From: JAJRVM01 sp963700515 | Lineage (GTDB): Bacteria; Planctomycetota; Planctomycetia; Pirellulales; Pirellulaceae | Length of the DNA: 64,000 bases | Direction of reading: 5' to 3' | Assembly (NCBI GenBank): GCA_963700515.1 | Contig: CAVOXY010000013.1 | Coordinates: forward strand, 1 to 64,000 | In this document: positions 32,277-43,300 of the stretch, in pieces | How the letters are laid out: every line of letters starts with the position of its first letter | Position numbering within the stretch: position 1 is the stretch's first letter | Program-made: the position numbers and the translations under genes | Notes under the pieces: model-generated | What the model saw: only the letters and a program-made list of their open reading frames with translations | Database searches by the model: none | Told to the model about the DNA's origin: nothing

Positions 32277-32695
32277 GTCTGTTGTCTCCTGCGGCTAGAT
32301 AACCCTGCGGAAGCGGACCTCGTACAGGACACCATAAGGGGAAAGGATCGCGTTTTGCAAGTGGTGGCGGTACGCGGCGGGCGAATCAGCGACCACCGGC
32401 ATAGCCGGTGGTATGCGGAAGGCCCAGGGGCCGGAGTATTGGAGTATTGGAGGGTTGGAGATCGGAGGGTTGGAGGGTCGGAGGGTTGGGGAAAACGCCC
32501 ACCCTCGCAACGAACGAAACCTACCGTGGAGCGACCAAATATATCTTCGTGCCAATGACTCACTTCTCCACTACTCCCACACTCCACCACTGCAAAATCA
32601 CGCAGGCAACGGTAGAACCTTGTCAGTTCTCACCACCAGAGCTGGTGGATTAGCTCGGATATAGAAGGCGGCTGCGGGTTAAACGATGTCGGAGA
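32277..32695. other. intergenic region with mirrored short-word repeats
   Basis: 419 bases, no gene. Left array 32437-32497 is built on GGAGGGTT/GGAGTATT; the right block 32568-32592 has the opposite-strand words (CTCCACTACTCCCACACTCC). The core between them is unique. Confidence 0.55.
32437..32592. repeat. inverted short-tandem-repeat locus (GGAGTATT/GGAGGGTT)
   Basis: About seven copies of an 8-base word on the left and four degenerate complementary words on the right, enclosing about 75 unique bases. Confidence 0.6.
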
Positions 32696-33337
32696 CTAGC
32701 CGACTGGTGAGACATTGCCGTCTTCGATCCGGAAGACAATGTCGGCCAGGTGCTGAGCTTCGTCGAGGCTGTGGGTGACATGCAAGGTCGTCACCTTGGT
32801 CTGCGCGCGCACCAGGGCCAGCAGTTGGTACATTTGGTTGCGTGTGGCGTCGTCCAATGCGCTGAGTGGTTCATCCAAGCAGAGCGTGGTGGGTCGGAAA
32901 GCAATCGCCCGGCCCAGGGCCACACGCTGACGTTCTCCGCCACTGAGTCCCAGCGTCGTACGATCCAGCAGGTCCGAGATCTCCAGCAGGTCGGCCAACT
33001 CCCGCACTCGCTCTTCGATCTCGCGGCGGGGCCGCCGACGTATGACCAGGGCAAACGCCAGCTGGTCTCGGACGCTCATGGCGGGGAAGAGGGCACCGTC
33101 TTGAGGGACGTATCCGATGTTCCGTTCGGCCGGTTTCAAACGGGTCACATCGACGCCGTGCATGCGAATGGTCCCGGCCACGACCGGCTTGAGCCCCGTG
33201 ACCGCCTCGAGCAGCGTCGTCTTGCCACTGCCGGTCTTTCCCATGAGCGCGGCGCATCCGCCGGACGGCACGTCCAGATTCACGCCTTGCAGCAGGAAAT
33301 CACCAGCTCGTACAGTGAGTCCGCGGATGGAAATCAT
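32696..33337 (-). CDS. molybdate/tungstate-type ABC ATPase
   Basis: 213-residue ATPase of the ModC/WtpC/TupC kind. Walker A GKTGSGKTT, Q-loop VPQDGALFPAMSV, signature LSGGERQRVALGRA, Walker B TLCLDEPLSALD, H-loop HVTHSLDEA. It lacks the C-terminal Mop/TOBE regulatory domain of classical ModC. The frame is open to 33382, but ATG 33337 (MISIRGLTV) matches family starts and lies seven bases after the permease stop. Last gene of a three-gene operon (binding protein, permease, ATPase). Confidence 0.88.
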   Translation of the reverse strand: MISIRGLTVRAGDFLLQGVNLDVPSGGCAALMGKTGSGKTTLLEAVTGLKPVVAGTIRMHGVDVTRLKPAERNIGYVPQDGALFPAMSVRDQLAFALVIRRRPRREIEERVRELADLLEISDLLDRTTLGLSGGERQRVALGRAIAFRPTTLCLDEPLSALDDATRNQMYQLLALVRAQTKVTTLHVTHSLDEAQHLADIVFRIEDGNVSPVG

Positions 33338-33344
33338 AAGGGCA

Positions 33345-34245
33345 TCATATGGACAGGTTGTGCGAACCCCACAGGCGGGCAATGACCAACACGATCACGG
33401 CGGCGATGACCATGATCAACGAGACGGCCACGGCAGCCTCCAGGTCACCCACGCTCATCTCCAAAAAAACGGTGGTGGACAGCACTTCTGTCTTATTGCG
33501 TGTGGTCCCGGCAAAGACCAGCAACGGACCAAATTCACCCAGGGATCGAGCCCAGGCCAACGTGGCGGCGGTCAGCATCCCGCGTTGTGCTTCGGGAAGT
33601 ACCACTCGGCTGAAAGCCTGAGCCCGCGTGCAGCCGAGTGTCAATGCGACCTGCTCGCGGCGACTGTCGATCTGGTCGAAAGTGGCCCGCATCGTCCGCA
33701 CGGCAAAGGCACAGGCCACCATGAACTGCGCCAGGATCACGGACGGTATCTGGTAAACGACCGCCTCTCGCAGTGGCCGCGGAAGATACATGAAACAGAA
33801 TCAACAGGCTCAAACCGACCACCAGCGGCGGCAGCACAATCGGGATGTCGAGTATCGCGTCGATCAAGTTGCGTCCGAAAAACTGGTGCCGGGAGAGCAG
33901 GTAACCGACCGGCACCGCCACCCACAGCGAGAGGATGGCGGTAATCGTGCAGGAGATCAGACTCAGCTTGACGGAGTACTGAATCTCCGGTTTGGAGAGC
34001 GCTTTGCCAATCGGATTGTCGACGGCGCGGGAGAGCCAGGGATGGTCTTTGGCCCAAGAGGCGTTGACGACTTCGTCGTGCCCGACTCCCTGCATCATGT
34101 ACGCCACGTCCGCCACCAGCAGGCCCACAATCAGCAGTACGTAGGCTCCTCCGATCACGCCGAGGATGATGTAGAACGGCACATCGGAGGCCACACGGTA
34201 CGGCCGGGTCTGGGATTCAGCGGACGGAGAGTCTTCGGCGGTCAT
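33345..34245 (-). CDS. molybdate/tungstate-type ABC permease, one frame break
   Basis: About 300 codons with a frame change near 33785-33795, where VVGLSLLILF continues as MYLPRPLREAVVYQIPSVIL. Several membrane helices are visible (FYIILGVIGGAYVLLIVGLLV, LISCTITAILSLWVAVPVGYL, IVLPPLVVGLSLLILF, VAVSLIMVIAAVIVLVIA). The EAA loop reads EQVALTLGCTRAQAFSRVVLP, the contact for the ATPase. The start ATG overlaps the stop of the binding-protein gene (34242-34245), so translation is coupled. Confidence 0.85.
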
Positions 34246-35872
34246 GGTGTATCCGCAGGCTGCGCAGGTGACGCGGTGGAGGAAGCTTCCTGGGGAATCG
34301 AACTCGGCGGGTCTTCGGCGTTCAATCTCCAGTGGAAACCGGTCGATTCAAAGGCGCTCCGCGATCGCCTGATGGCTGCAAAGAGCCGACGTGCCAAGTA
34401 CTTCTGCTTGCTCGAACGAGCGATGCTGAACGGCTGAATGGCCTTCGCCAGCTCGGATTGGATGATGATCACATCCACCTTGTCACTCTCCGCGAGCGTA
34501 TCGGTCTGATAGGCCAATGCGGCATCCGCGGATTTCGACGTCACGGCGGGGACCAGCAACGCGGATGTCGCCGTCTGCGTGACGACGTTGTCGTTCAACA
34601 GCTGGCCGTAAATTCCTTCGTGCTCGAGCAGGCGGCGCGTCAAGGCACCGATCGTACACTGGTCGGGCTGGCCGATGGCGACCCGTACTCCCGGCTTCAG
34701 AAGATCCTGCAAAGTGTGGATCTCCTTGGGATTGCCCTTCTGGACCGCAATCACGATGTCGGTGTCCGACACGTTCACCGCTTCCTGGAACCACTCCTTG
34801 ACCGTGTCGAGATAATAGACGTCGCAAGCCATGTACGTATCGGGGAACCCGGTCGTCGTTCTTGTCGACGATCACCCGCATTTGTCCGGTCAAGATCCCG
34901 CAGCCATTCAAAATGGTATTTACCGTGACCCCTTCCCGCTCCTGGAACTCCTTTAGGATCGGCTCCAACGCCCGCCGATTTACGGAGCCGGCATAGAACG
35001 TCAATTCGGGCACGTCTTCCCAGATATCCCCGTCCACCACCTGGAAGTGCTCGGCCTGGAAGATCTTCAGCCCTTTGTCGCAAGCCGCCACGTACCTCGC
35101 GAAATGGAGCGCGGCCTGTGGTTTCTCGGCGAACTTCAAAACACAAATGATCGACGTTGGCCACTCCCTCTGCTTGTTCTAGTTCGGGTACGTGGATGGC
35201 CTGCAACTCGGGGTATTGGGCCGCGGTCGTGTCCCATACGATGCCCGCGTCGACACTCCCCAGCTTCACATCATTGGCGACTTCGTTCACCGTGGGTTTG
35301 AACACGCCATTTTCGTCTATGCGCTGCGACAACGCATCCCACTGCTGAGACTTCTCGAGTAACATTTTTGTCGTCTTGCCAATCGCGGCCGCATCGGGAT
35401 TACCACAAGCGATGCGGATACCTGGCCGCAATAAGTCAGAGAGTGCGGTGATGTTGAGAGTGGAATCGTGGCGGACCGCAATGACGGGCCGCATCGTCGC
35501 CAACGGCAGAACCTCCTGAGCCAGGCCTTTCTGCTGGGCCAGCCGCACATAGCTTTCGTCAGCGGCCAGGTACAGATCTCCGCTCTGCCCCACTTCGATC
35601 TGACTCAGCAGTGTATTCGAGCCGCCATATTGCACTTGGATGGTCACGCCATATTCGTCCCCGTAGTGCCGCGCAATCTGCTCCATCGGATAACGGATGC
35701 CGGCCGCACAGAAGACCGTCAAATCGGCTACCCCCGGCGATTTGCGAGTGAGCAGCGCCAGGAACGCGACCAGAGCAGCCAGGGCGATCAACGAGACAAT
35801 AATCAGCATATTGAGACTGATGGCGCCCTGGCGGCGGGGTGATGTCCGCGGGATGGGGATCGATTCGAGCAT
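34242..35872 (-). CDS. tandem two-domain ABC solute-binding protein, two frame breaks
   Basis: About 543 codons. An N-terminal membrane anchor (LIIVSLIALAALVAFLALL) is followed by a ModA-like periplasmic domain (TVFCAAGIRYPMEQIARHYG, GGSNTLLSQIEVGQSGDLYL, GKTTKMLLE, GIVWDTTA). A second related domain begins at LTFYAGSVNRRALEPILKEF and includes GCGILTGQMR, YMACDVYYLDTV and AALAYQTDT. Breaks near 35140-35165 and 34845-34860 separate the three frames, each continuing the fold. One polypeptide carrying two binding domains is uncommon. The stop overlaps the permease start. Substrate is inferred from the oxyanion-type family. Confidence 0.8.
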
Positions 35873-36178
35873 GGTGGTCTGCTCCCGGCGCGTGAGAAGG
35901 AAGGTCGTCGATTACTTGCCAGTCTGCCTGTGCCGGGCCTGTGGCCCGCCCGGCGGAATCCGCTGAGTTTGCCGATGCCTTGGCAAGCGTGCTGCCGTGC
36001 GACGGGACACTGTCGCATCTGAGCGCATGAAACGCGCTATGGTATTAAGCTACACCGTTTGCGGGCCAATTGCGAGGCTACTACATCATCAGGCAGTCGC
36101 TGACCGAAACGGCTCAAGTGCCCGCGGCGATGCCACGCTGCCGGGGCGGCAGGACGAATGCACTCTGCGCCAATAATG
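35873..36178. other. upstream region of the ABC operon
   Basis: 306 bases between the binding-protein start and the end of the propeller gene. The operon promoter should be here. No riboswitch, operator or gene recognised. Confidence 0.4.
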
Positions 36179-39100
36179 TCACGGGTGGGCAAGGAGTACT
36201 TCGATTCCGCACAGATCCAGCAGACCAGGTTCCAGCAGCCGGGACGCAGTCGCGTCAGCGGGCCTCGTCAACTCGACCTCCAGAAATTCACCTACGGTCA
36301 CCGGCGAGTACTCTTGAATCGCTCCCTGCGAGAACAGTTCCGAGCGTTGCCGCGCGGTCCAGCGTGCGCGTGTTTTTCCTTGCAGCTTCAGCTGCAACTC
36401 ACCGTTCTCTAACGAATCGCGCGGGGATGTGAGCAAGTAGAGTCGTACGACATAGTCTGCTGTTCGCGTCTCCCACTTCCTCGCGACTCGCCAGACGGAT
36501 GCGCAACGCGCGCGCCCCGCGGACACCGGAAGCAAACACCCACTTCGGTTCGCAGGTCGTGATGACCGACGCGTGCTGGCGAAAGTACTCGAGCGAAACA
36601 TCGTGCTCGGCTGCTGGTCGGACTGGCAGACTCGGCGGCACCAAGCACGTGCGAACGGATCTCCCGAAATCAGCAAAGGCACGTCCGGAGACGGCCCGCC
36701 GACGCTGGGAAAGTCGAGCCACAGCGTACCGTCCTCGGCGCGTCGGTCGCCCGGTGCGCCGAAGTTGATGCCAAGATGTTGGACGCGCTGGCCGCTCGAC
36801 GCGATCGGGTTAAATGTCCACATCTCGACATCCGGCATATGAATCATGGCCAGTGAGCACTGATTCTGATAGCTGCACGTGCAGGTCCGCGTGTAATCCG
36901 GCGCGTTGAGTACGCCGTCAGCCGCAATCAAGTTGGAGGTGCAACTGGAACGAAATCCTCCCAGATTGCCGGTTCCACCGTCGTGTGCCAAGTCGAAATA
37001 CCCCGCCGCGGCGCTGCGGAATGTGAGCAGATTGACGCAGCCGATCGCCGTATTGCAGCCGTAGTTGCGGGCGAACTGCCAGGGGAGCGTTTCGTCGGTG
37101 AGCGGATGCTGCCGCAGTTTCGGCTCCCCCGTGCGCAGGTCAAACGCCGTCCCCTGCGTGACGATGGTGTCGGGGTAGAGCAACGGAGGACCGCCGTAAC
37201 GTCGCGCTTGTTTCGCCACAGTAGAGCGTCCTGTCGCTCCGTCGTGAACCGACATCCCCTCGCCGACTTCATCATCGGCTCGGTCCCGGTTCTTGCTCCC
37301 GGCCTGCAACAACAGTTTCGACTGCGTGTCGTAGGCCAACCAGGTCCCAAAGGCGTGCTCGGTTGACTGCCAAACGGGTTCGCCGGAATTCAGGTCGAGC
37401 GCATACAAACAGAAATCCGCGACCGGCACATCGCCACGGCGACGATAGTAGGCCAAACGCTTCTCGGTCATGCGGTCCAGACAAAACAGCTTTCCGTCAC
37501 CGACGGCGATGGCATTATGGCGAAAGTTGAATTGGGCGTTGCGCGTCCACTCGACTTGGCCAGTGAAGCGATCCATGACCACCAGGCGGCGGCTCCCTTC
37601 ACCAAATTGGGAATAGAACGGCACTTCACGCACCTCGTCCTCCTCGGGCGCCTTTTCGCCGGGTCCCAGTGTGTTCAGCAACATTGGCGTACTGCCGGCT
37701 ACCAAACGGTCACCCGCCACCGCCAGGTAGCCCCAATAAGGATGCTCAGCCGATTCGTCGCTGGGAAGTTGGAACTCGGCGAGCGTGGCGCCCGTGGCCG
37801 GGTCGAGCCGGAGACAGCTTCGTTGCCAAATGAGATAAATGCTGTCGGCCGTGGACACATAGTTGCCACCGATGGCCCCCGCGCCGGGATGATGGCCGGT
37901 GTTGTCGTAGAAGATACCGACGTCCTTGAACTGGCGCTGCCACAGCAGGCGGCCGGTGTACACGTCGACGGCACGCAACATGTCGCGGCCCTCAATGAAC
38001 AACCGGCCTCCTATGACCTGTGGCGCAGGACCGTGTCCGTGTCGTGGCAGCACGCCGCGATTGGGCGGGCCACCGAACCACAACAAGCCCAACGGTGCCT
38101 TCACGGCCTCTTCAGAAGACACCAACGTGTTGCCCGCATCTGCGTTCTGGCTGGTCCACGTGCCGGCTCCCGGCAAAGGTCCCGGCCGCGTGAGCACGGT
38201 ATAGTCCCCCACTCTGCCGCACGGAACCAGGTAGCTGCAACGCCGGGCGAGCCTGCAGCAGCAGCTCGCGGGTGGGTGTGGCCGCACCTAACACCGCCGT
38301 ACCGCCGTACGGTCGGAGGACCGAGTAGACCCGCTGCAGCACGTCGGCCGATTCGCCTTGAGACAAATTCGACTGAAAGGAAACGATGAGACTCGCCATG
38401 TAAGGGGGCAGCTGCAGACTGGTCAGAGAACCGGGCAAGACAGCCACACGCGTTCCCAGCAGACCTGCCTTCTGCAACTCCTCGCGCCACTGCCTGCGCA
38501 GCGCCGCGTCGGGTTGCGTAACGAGTATCTGGAACGCCGCCTGTTGAGCCAGGTCACGCGCCAGTGCCAGATCTGTCAAGCCGTCGAGGATGGCATAGCC
38601 CGCCTGGTCGGCCAGATCTGCAAAGATCTGTCGCAGCGCAGAGCGAGAAGCGTGGGCACGAGTGGGCGGCTTCAGGTCTTCGGAACCCTTGTTCGACCCA
38701 CTCGCGAGCGCGCGGCGCTGACCCCGTCGCCGCGGGCTGCTGCCCGGCATCTCCGAAACAGAAAATAGCTCCCTGCTCGGTGACCACAAACAGCCGCTGA
38801 TCGGACACCAGCATCCGCCATATCGTACCCGTGACTTGACCTTCCCAGGCGACGTGACAGTCCTGGTCGGAAGCCGCGGGCATGTCCAGCAGCACGATGC
38901 GCCCCCTGTCATCACTGGCCAGCAACTGAGTACCGGCCTTGACGTGCAGCGCTGAGATGCGCTCGGGGAGTCGGGCTCGCCACAGCTCCGGCACGCGGTA
39001 CTTGACTGTCTTCGTCTCTTCACCCTTCTTGTCGACCGAAGTCTCAACATAGCGCACGATCTCGTTGCCGTGAGCCACCAGATGTTTGCCCGCTATCCCG

Positions 39101-40118
39101 ATCGCAGCATCGGATGAGTAAATACTGGCCGGAGTCTCCGTGCGTGGCTCGCCGTCGGCCAACACAAACAATGCTCCGCGATTGGCGAACCAGCCGCTGC
39201 CGATCACCACTTCGTAGCCACCCACATCTTTGCCGAGTGTCCGATCGCCCGGCCGAAAATAGAGCAGGCGGCCTGTGGCGCGTTCAAATGCCGCCGGAAC
39301 CGTCATGCCGCCCGCCACGAGCACGATCTGCTCGTTCACTGCCAGGTAACCTTGCGGAGCAACTCCGGCGAACGCCGGGCTGTCGTGTTGCTGCACAATG
39401 TAATTGGAACCGCTGCCACTGTTCGTCCAAATCGGGTGTCCGGTGTCGATGTCCACCGCATGCACAAAAATGCCCATGAAGGGCCAAATCCCGGCGGCGA
39501 AGTAAACCGTGTTGCCGTGTGTCACCGGCGCCCGCGCACCGGCCACATCGAGATCAATCGGTCGTTGCCCAAGACCCAACGATCTGCCGGCCCACCACGG
39601 AACTTCCAGATCAGCTCACCCTTGTCGGCCGAGAGGCAGTACAAGTAGCCATCGTCCGAGACAAATAGCAATCGATTACCATGCGCGACTGGTGCAAACC
39701 GAACGGGAGCGTCGGCATAAAAACACCAGAGTGGTCGGCCGTCGGCGATGTCGTAGGCCGTCACACTGTCATGGACCATTGACGGAGCATATATTCGCCC
39801 ACCAGCAACCACTGGTTCATACGACGCATCGAAGCGGACCTTTCCTTGTTCCGCTGGCCAGGCAGGTCGAGGTGGGGCCAGTTCGAGCGACCAGTGTAGA
39901 GCGAGCGAACTGGGTAACTGCTCGTCGGTGGTCGCCGAGCGTGCCGCGTCGGCCCGCCACATGGGCCAGTCCGCTCGCACGGGAAATATCGCCCAACAGC
40001 CAAGCAGCAAGACGGTAAATGCGCCGAGGCACCGCGGCAACCGCGGTCGTGGCCCAAGTGCGTTTCGGAGTCCGCACGCATCGGTCGCGAAGTTCGCCAG
40101 GTGAAGGAATTTGAGCAT
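36179..40118 (-). CDS. PQQ-type beta-propeller protein with embedded Rossmann-like domain (several frame breaks)
   Basis: About 1,313 codons. An N-terminal signal or anchor segment (FTVLLLGCWAIFPVRADWPMWRAD) leads into PQQ-like WD blades (GRPLWCFYADAPVRFAPVAHG, GYLYCLSADKGELIWKF, GRLLWQRQFKDVG). Between propeller halves lies a methyltransferase-like segment (LALARDLAQQAAFQILVTQP, YSVLRPYGGTAVLG) without the GxGxG loop. A Cys-rich block (NYGCNTAIGCVNLLTFRS, CTCSYQNQCSLAM) and a beta-sandwich C-terminus follow. Breaks near 39570, 38700, 38245, 36650 and 36490. Widespread planctomycete family; cofactor and function are not known. Confidence 0.72.
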
Positions 40119-40377
40119 GGTTTAGGCTTGTCCCCGAAATTGCGGGGCTGGCTATCCGAGGACTGCCGTCGCCGACGCTGGCAGGCAGCCCGATCATACT
40201 GACTTGTGACTTGACGGTCCTAACGTGGCCTGCAGCCACACAGCCACCGCCAACAAGGGGGCGTCCGCTAGGACGACTTTCCTGAGCAGCGGGAATGATT
40301 GAGGTTTGCGAAATGCCGATTTTGGAATCAGCAGCACCGTGGTCACCTGGAGCCACGGCCGGGGTGGTCGGCCTCCT
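40119..40377. other. spacer between propeller gene and satellite array
   Basis: About 260 bases upstream of the propeller start, with no gene. The promoter for the propeller gene is presumably here. Confidence 0.4.
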
Positions 40378-43300
40378 CTATTCTGTATTACGCACCCGGC
40401 ACTCCGCAATCCCTAATCGTTCGATCCACGGCCGACCATCCGGGTACTCCGACCGCGAAGCCGCGAGGTGGAGGCCCTGTCCTGGGAACGAATGCGGAGT
40501 GCGGAATGCGGAATGCGCAATGCGGAATACCGTGCTGCACAGGGTAGCGTGGAGTCGCCTGCTTGTCGTGTTGGACCATCCGCCCGCGCACATAATTATC
40601 GGTCCTGTCGAAATCACCTAGTCGCCTCTATCTGCAAACAATATTCCGCATTCCGCACTCCGCATTCCGCATTCCCTAATCGTTCGATCCACGGCCAACC
40701 ATCCGTTTGCTCCGAGCGTGGAGCCGCGAGGTGGCGCCCTGTCCTGGGAACGAATGCGGAGTGCGGAATACGCAATGCGCAATGCGGAATACCGAACTGC
40801 ACAGGGCAGCGTGGAATCGCCGGCTTGTCATGTTGGAGCATCCCCCCCCGGCGCACGTAATTATCGGTCCTGTCTGCATCGCCCAGTCGCCTCTATCTGC
40901 AAACACTATTCCGCATTCCGCACTCCGCATTCCGCATTCCCTAATCGTTCGATCCACGGCCAACCATCCGTTTGCTCCGCGCGGGAAGCCGCGAGGTGGC
41001 GGCCTGTCCTGGGAACGAATGCGGAGTGCGGAATACGCAATGCGCAATGCGGAATACCGAACTGCACAGGGCAGCGTGGAGTCGCCTGCTTGTCATGTTG
41101 GACCATCCGCCCGCGCACATAATTATCGGTCCTGTCGAAATCACCTAGTCGCCTCTATCTGCAAACACTATTCCGCATTCCGCACTCCGCATTCCGCATT
41201 CCCTAATCGTTCGATCCACGGCCAACCATCCGGTTACTCCGAGCGTGGAGCCGCGAGGTGGAGGCCCTGTCCTGGGAACGAATGCGGAGTGCGGAATACG
41301 CAATGCGCAATGCGGAATACCGAACTGCACAGGGCAGCGTGGAATCGCCGGCTTGTCATGTTGGAGCATCCCCCCCCGGCGCACGTAATTATCGGTCCTG
41401 TCTGCATCGCCCAGTCGCCTCTATCTGCAAACACTATTCCGCATTCCGCACTCCGCATTCCGCATTCCCTAATCGTTCGATCCACGGCCAACCATCCGTT
41501 TGCTCCGCGCGGGAAGCCGCGAGGTGGCGGCCTGTCCTGGGAACGAATGCGCGAATGCGGAATACCGAACTGCACAGGGCAGCGTGGAATCGCCGGCTTG
41601 TCGTGTTGGACCATCCGCCCGCGCACATAATTATCGGTCCTGTCGAAATCACCTAGTCGCCTCTATCTGCAAACACTATTCCGCATTCCGCACTCCGCAT
41701 TCCGCATTCCCTAATCGTTCGATCCACGGCCAACCATCCGTTTGCTCCGAGCGTGAAGCCGCGAGGTGGCGGCCTGTCCTGGGAACGAATGCGGAGTGCG
41801 GAATACGCAATGCGCAATGCGGAATACCGAACTGCACAGGGCAGCGTGGAATCGCCGGCTTGTCATGTTGGAGCATCCCCCCCGGCGCACGTAATTATCG
41901 GTCCTGTCTGCATCGCCCAGTCGCCTCTATCTGCAAACAACATTCCGCATTCCGCACTCCGCATTCCGCATTCCCTGGTCGTTCGATCCACGGCCAACCA
42001 TCCGTTTGCTCCGAGCGTGGAGCCGCGAGGTGGCGGCCTGTCCTGGGAACGAATGCGGAGTGCGGAATGCGGAATGCGCAATGCGGAATACCGTGCTGCA
42101 CAGGGTAGCGTGGAGTCGCCTGCTTGTCGTGTTGGACCATCCGCCCGCGCACATAATTATCGGTCCTGTCTCCATCGCCTAGTCGCCTCTATCTGCAAAC
42201 AATATTCCGCATTCCGCACTCCGCATTCCGCATTCCCTAATCGTTCGATCCACGGCCAACCATCCGTTTGCTCCGAGCGTGGAGCCGCGAGGTGGCGGCC
42301 TGTCCTGGGAACGAATGCGGAGTGCGGAATGCGGAATGCGCAATGCGGAATACCGAACTGCACAGGGCAGCGTGGAATCGCCGGCTTGTCATGTTGGAGC
42401 ATCCCCCCCCGGCGCACGTAATTATCGGTCCTGTCTGCATCGCCCAGTCGCCTCTATCTGCAAACAATATTCCGCATTCCGCACTCCGCATTCCGCATTC
42501 CCTAATCGTTCGATCCACGGCCAACCATCCGTTTGCTCCGAGCGTGAAGCCGCGAGGTGGAGGCCTGTTCTGGGAACGAATGCGGAATGCGGAATACGCA
42601 ATGCGCAATGGGGAATACCGAGCTGCACAGGGCAGCGTGGAATCGCCGGCTTGTCATGTTGGAGCATCCCCCCCCGGCGCAGGTAATTATCGGTCCTGTC
42701 GAAATCACCTAGTCGCCTCTATCTGCAAACACTATTCCGCATTCCGCACTCCGCATTCCGCATTCCCTAATCGTTCGATCCACGGCCAACCATCCGTTTG
42801 CTCCGCGCGGGAAGCCGCGAGGTGGCGGCCTGTCCTGGGAACGAATGCGGAGTGCGGAATACGCAATGCGCAATGCGGAATACCGAACTGCACAGGGCAG
42901 CGTGGAATCGCCGGCTTGTCATGTTGGAGCATCCCCCCCCGGCGCAGGTAATTATCGGTCCTGTCGAAATCACCTAGTCGCCTCTATCTGCAAACACTAT
43001 TCCGCATTCCGCACTCCGCATTCCGCATTCCCTAATCGTTCGATCCACGGCCAACCATCCGTTTGCTCCGAGCGTGAAGCCGCGAGGTGGAGGCCCTGTC
43101 CTGGGAACGAATGCGGAGTGCGGAATGCGGAATGCGCAATGGGGAATACCGAGCTGCACAGGGCAGCGTGGAATCGCCGGCTTGTCATGTTGGAGCATCC
43201 CCCCCCGGCGCAGGTAATTATCGGTCCTGTCGAAATCACCTAGTCGCCTCTATCTGCAAACACTATTCCGCATTCCGCACTCCGCATTCCGCATTCCCTA

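Noticed and set aside
33345..35872. Programmed frameshifting in the ABC operon
   Set aside because: No slippery heptamer with a downstream structure was seen, and similar breaks occur in unrelated genes throughout the window.
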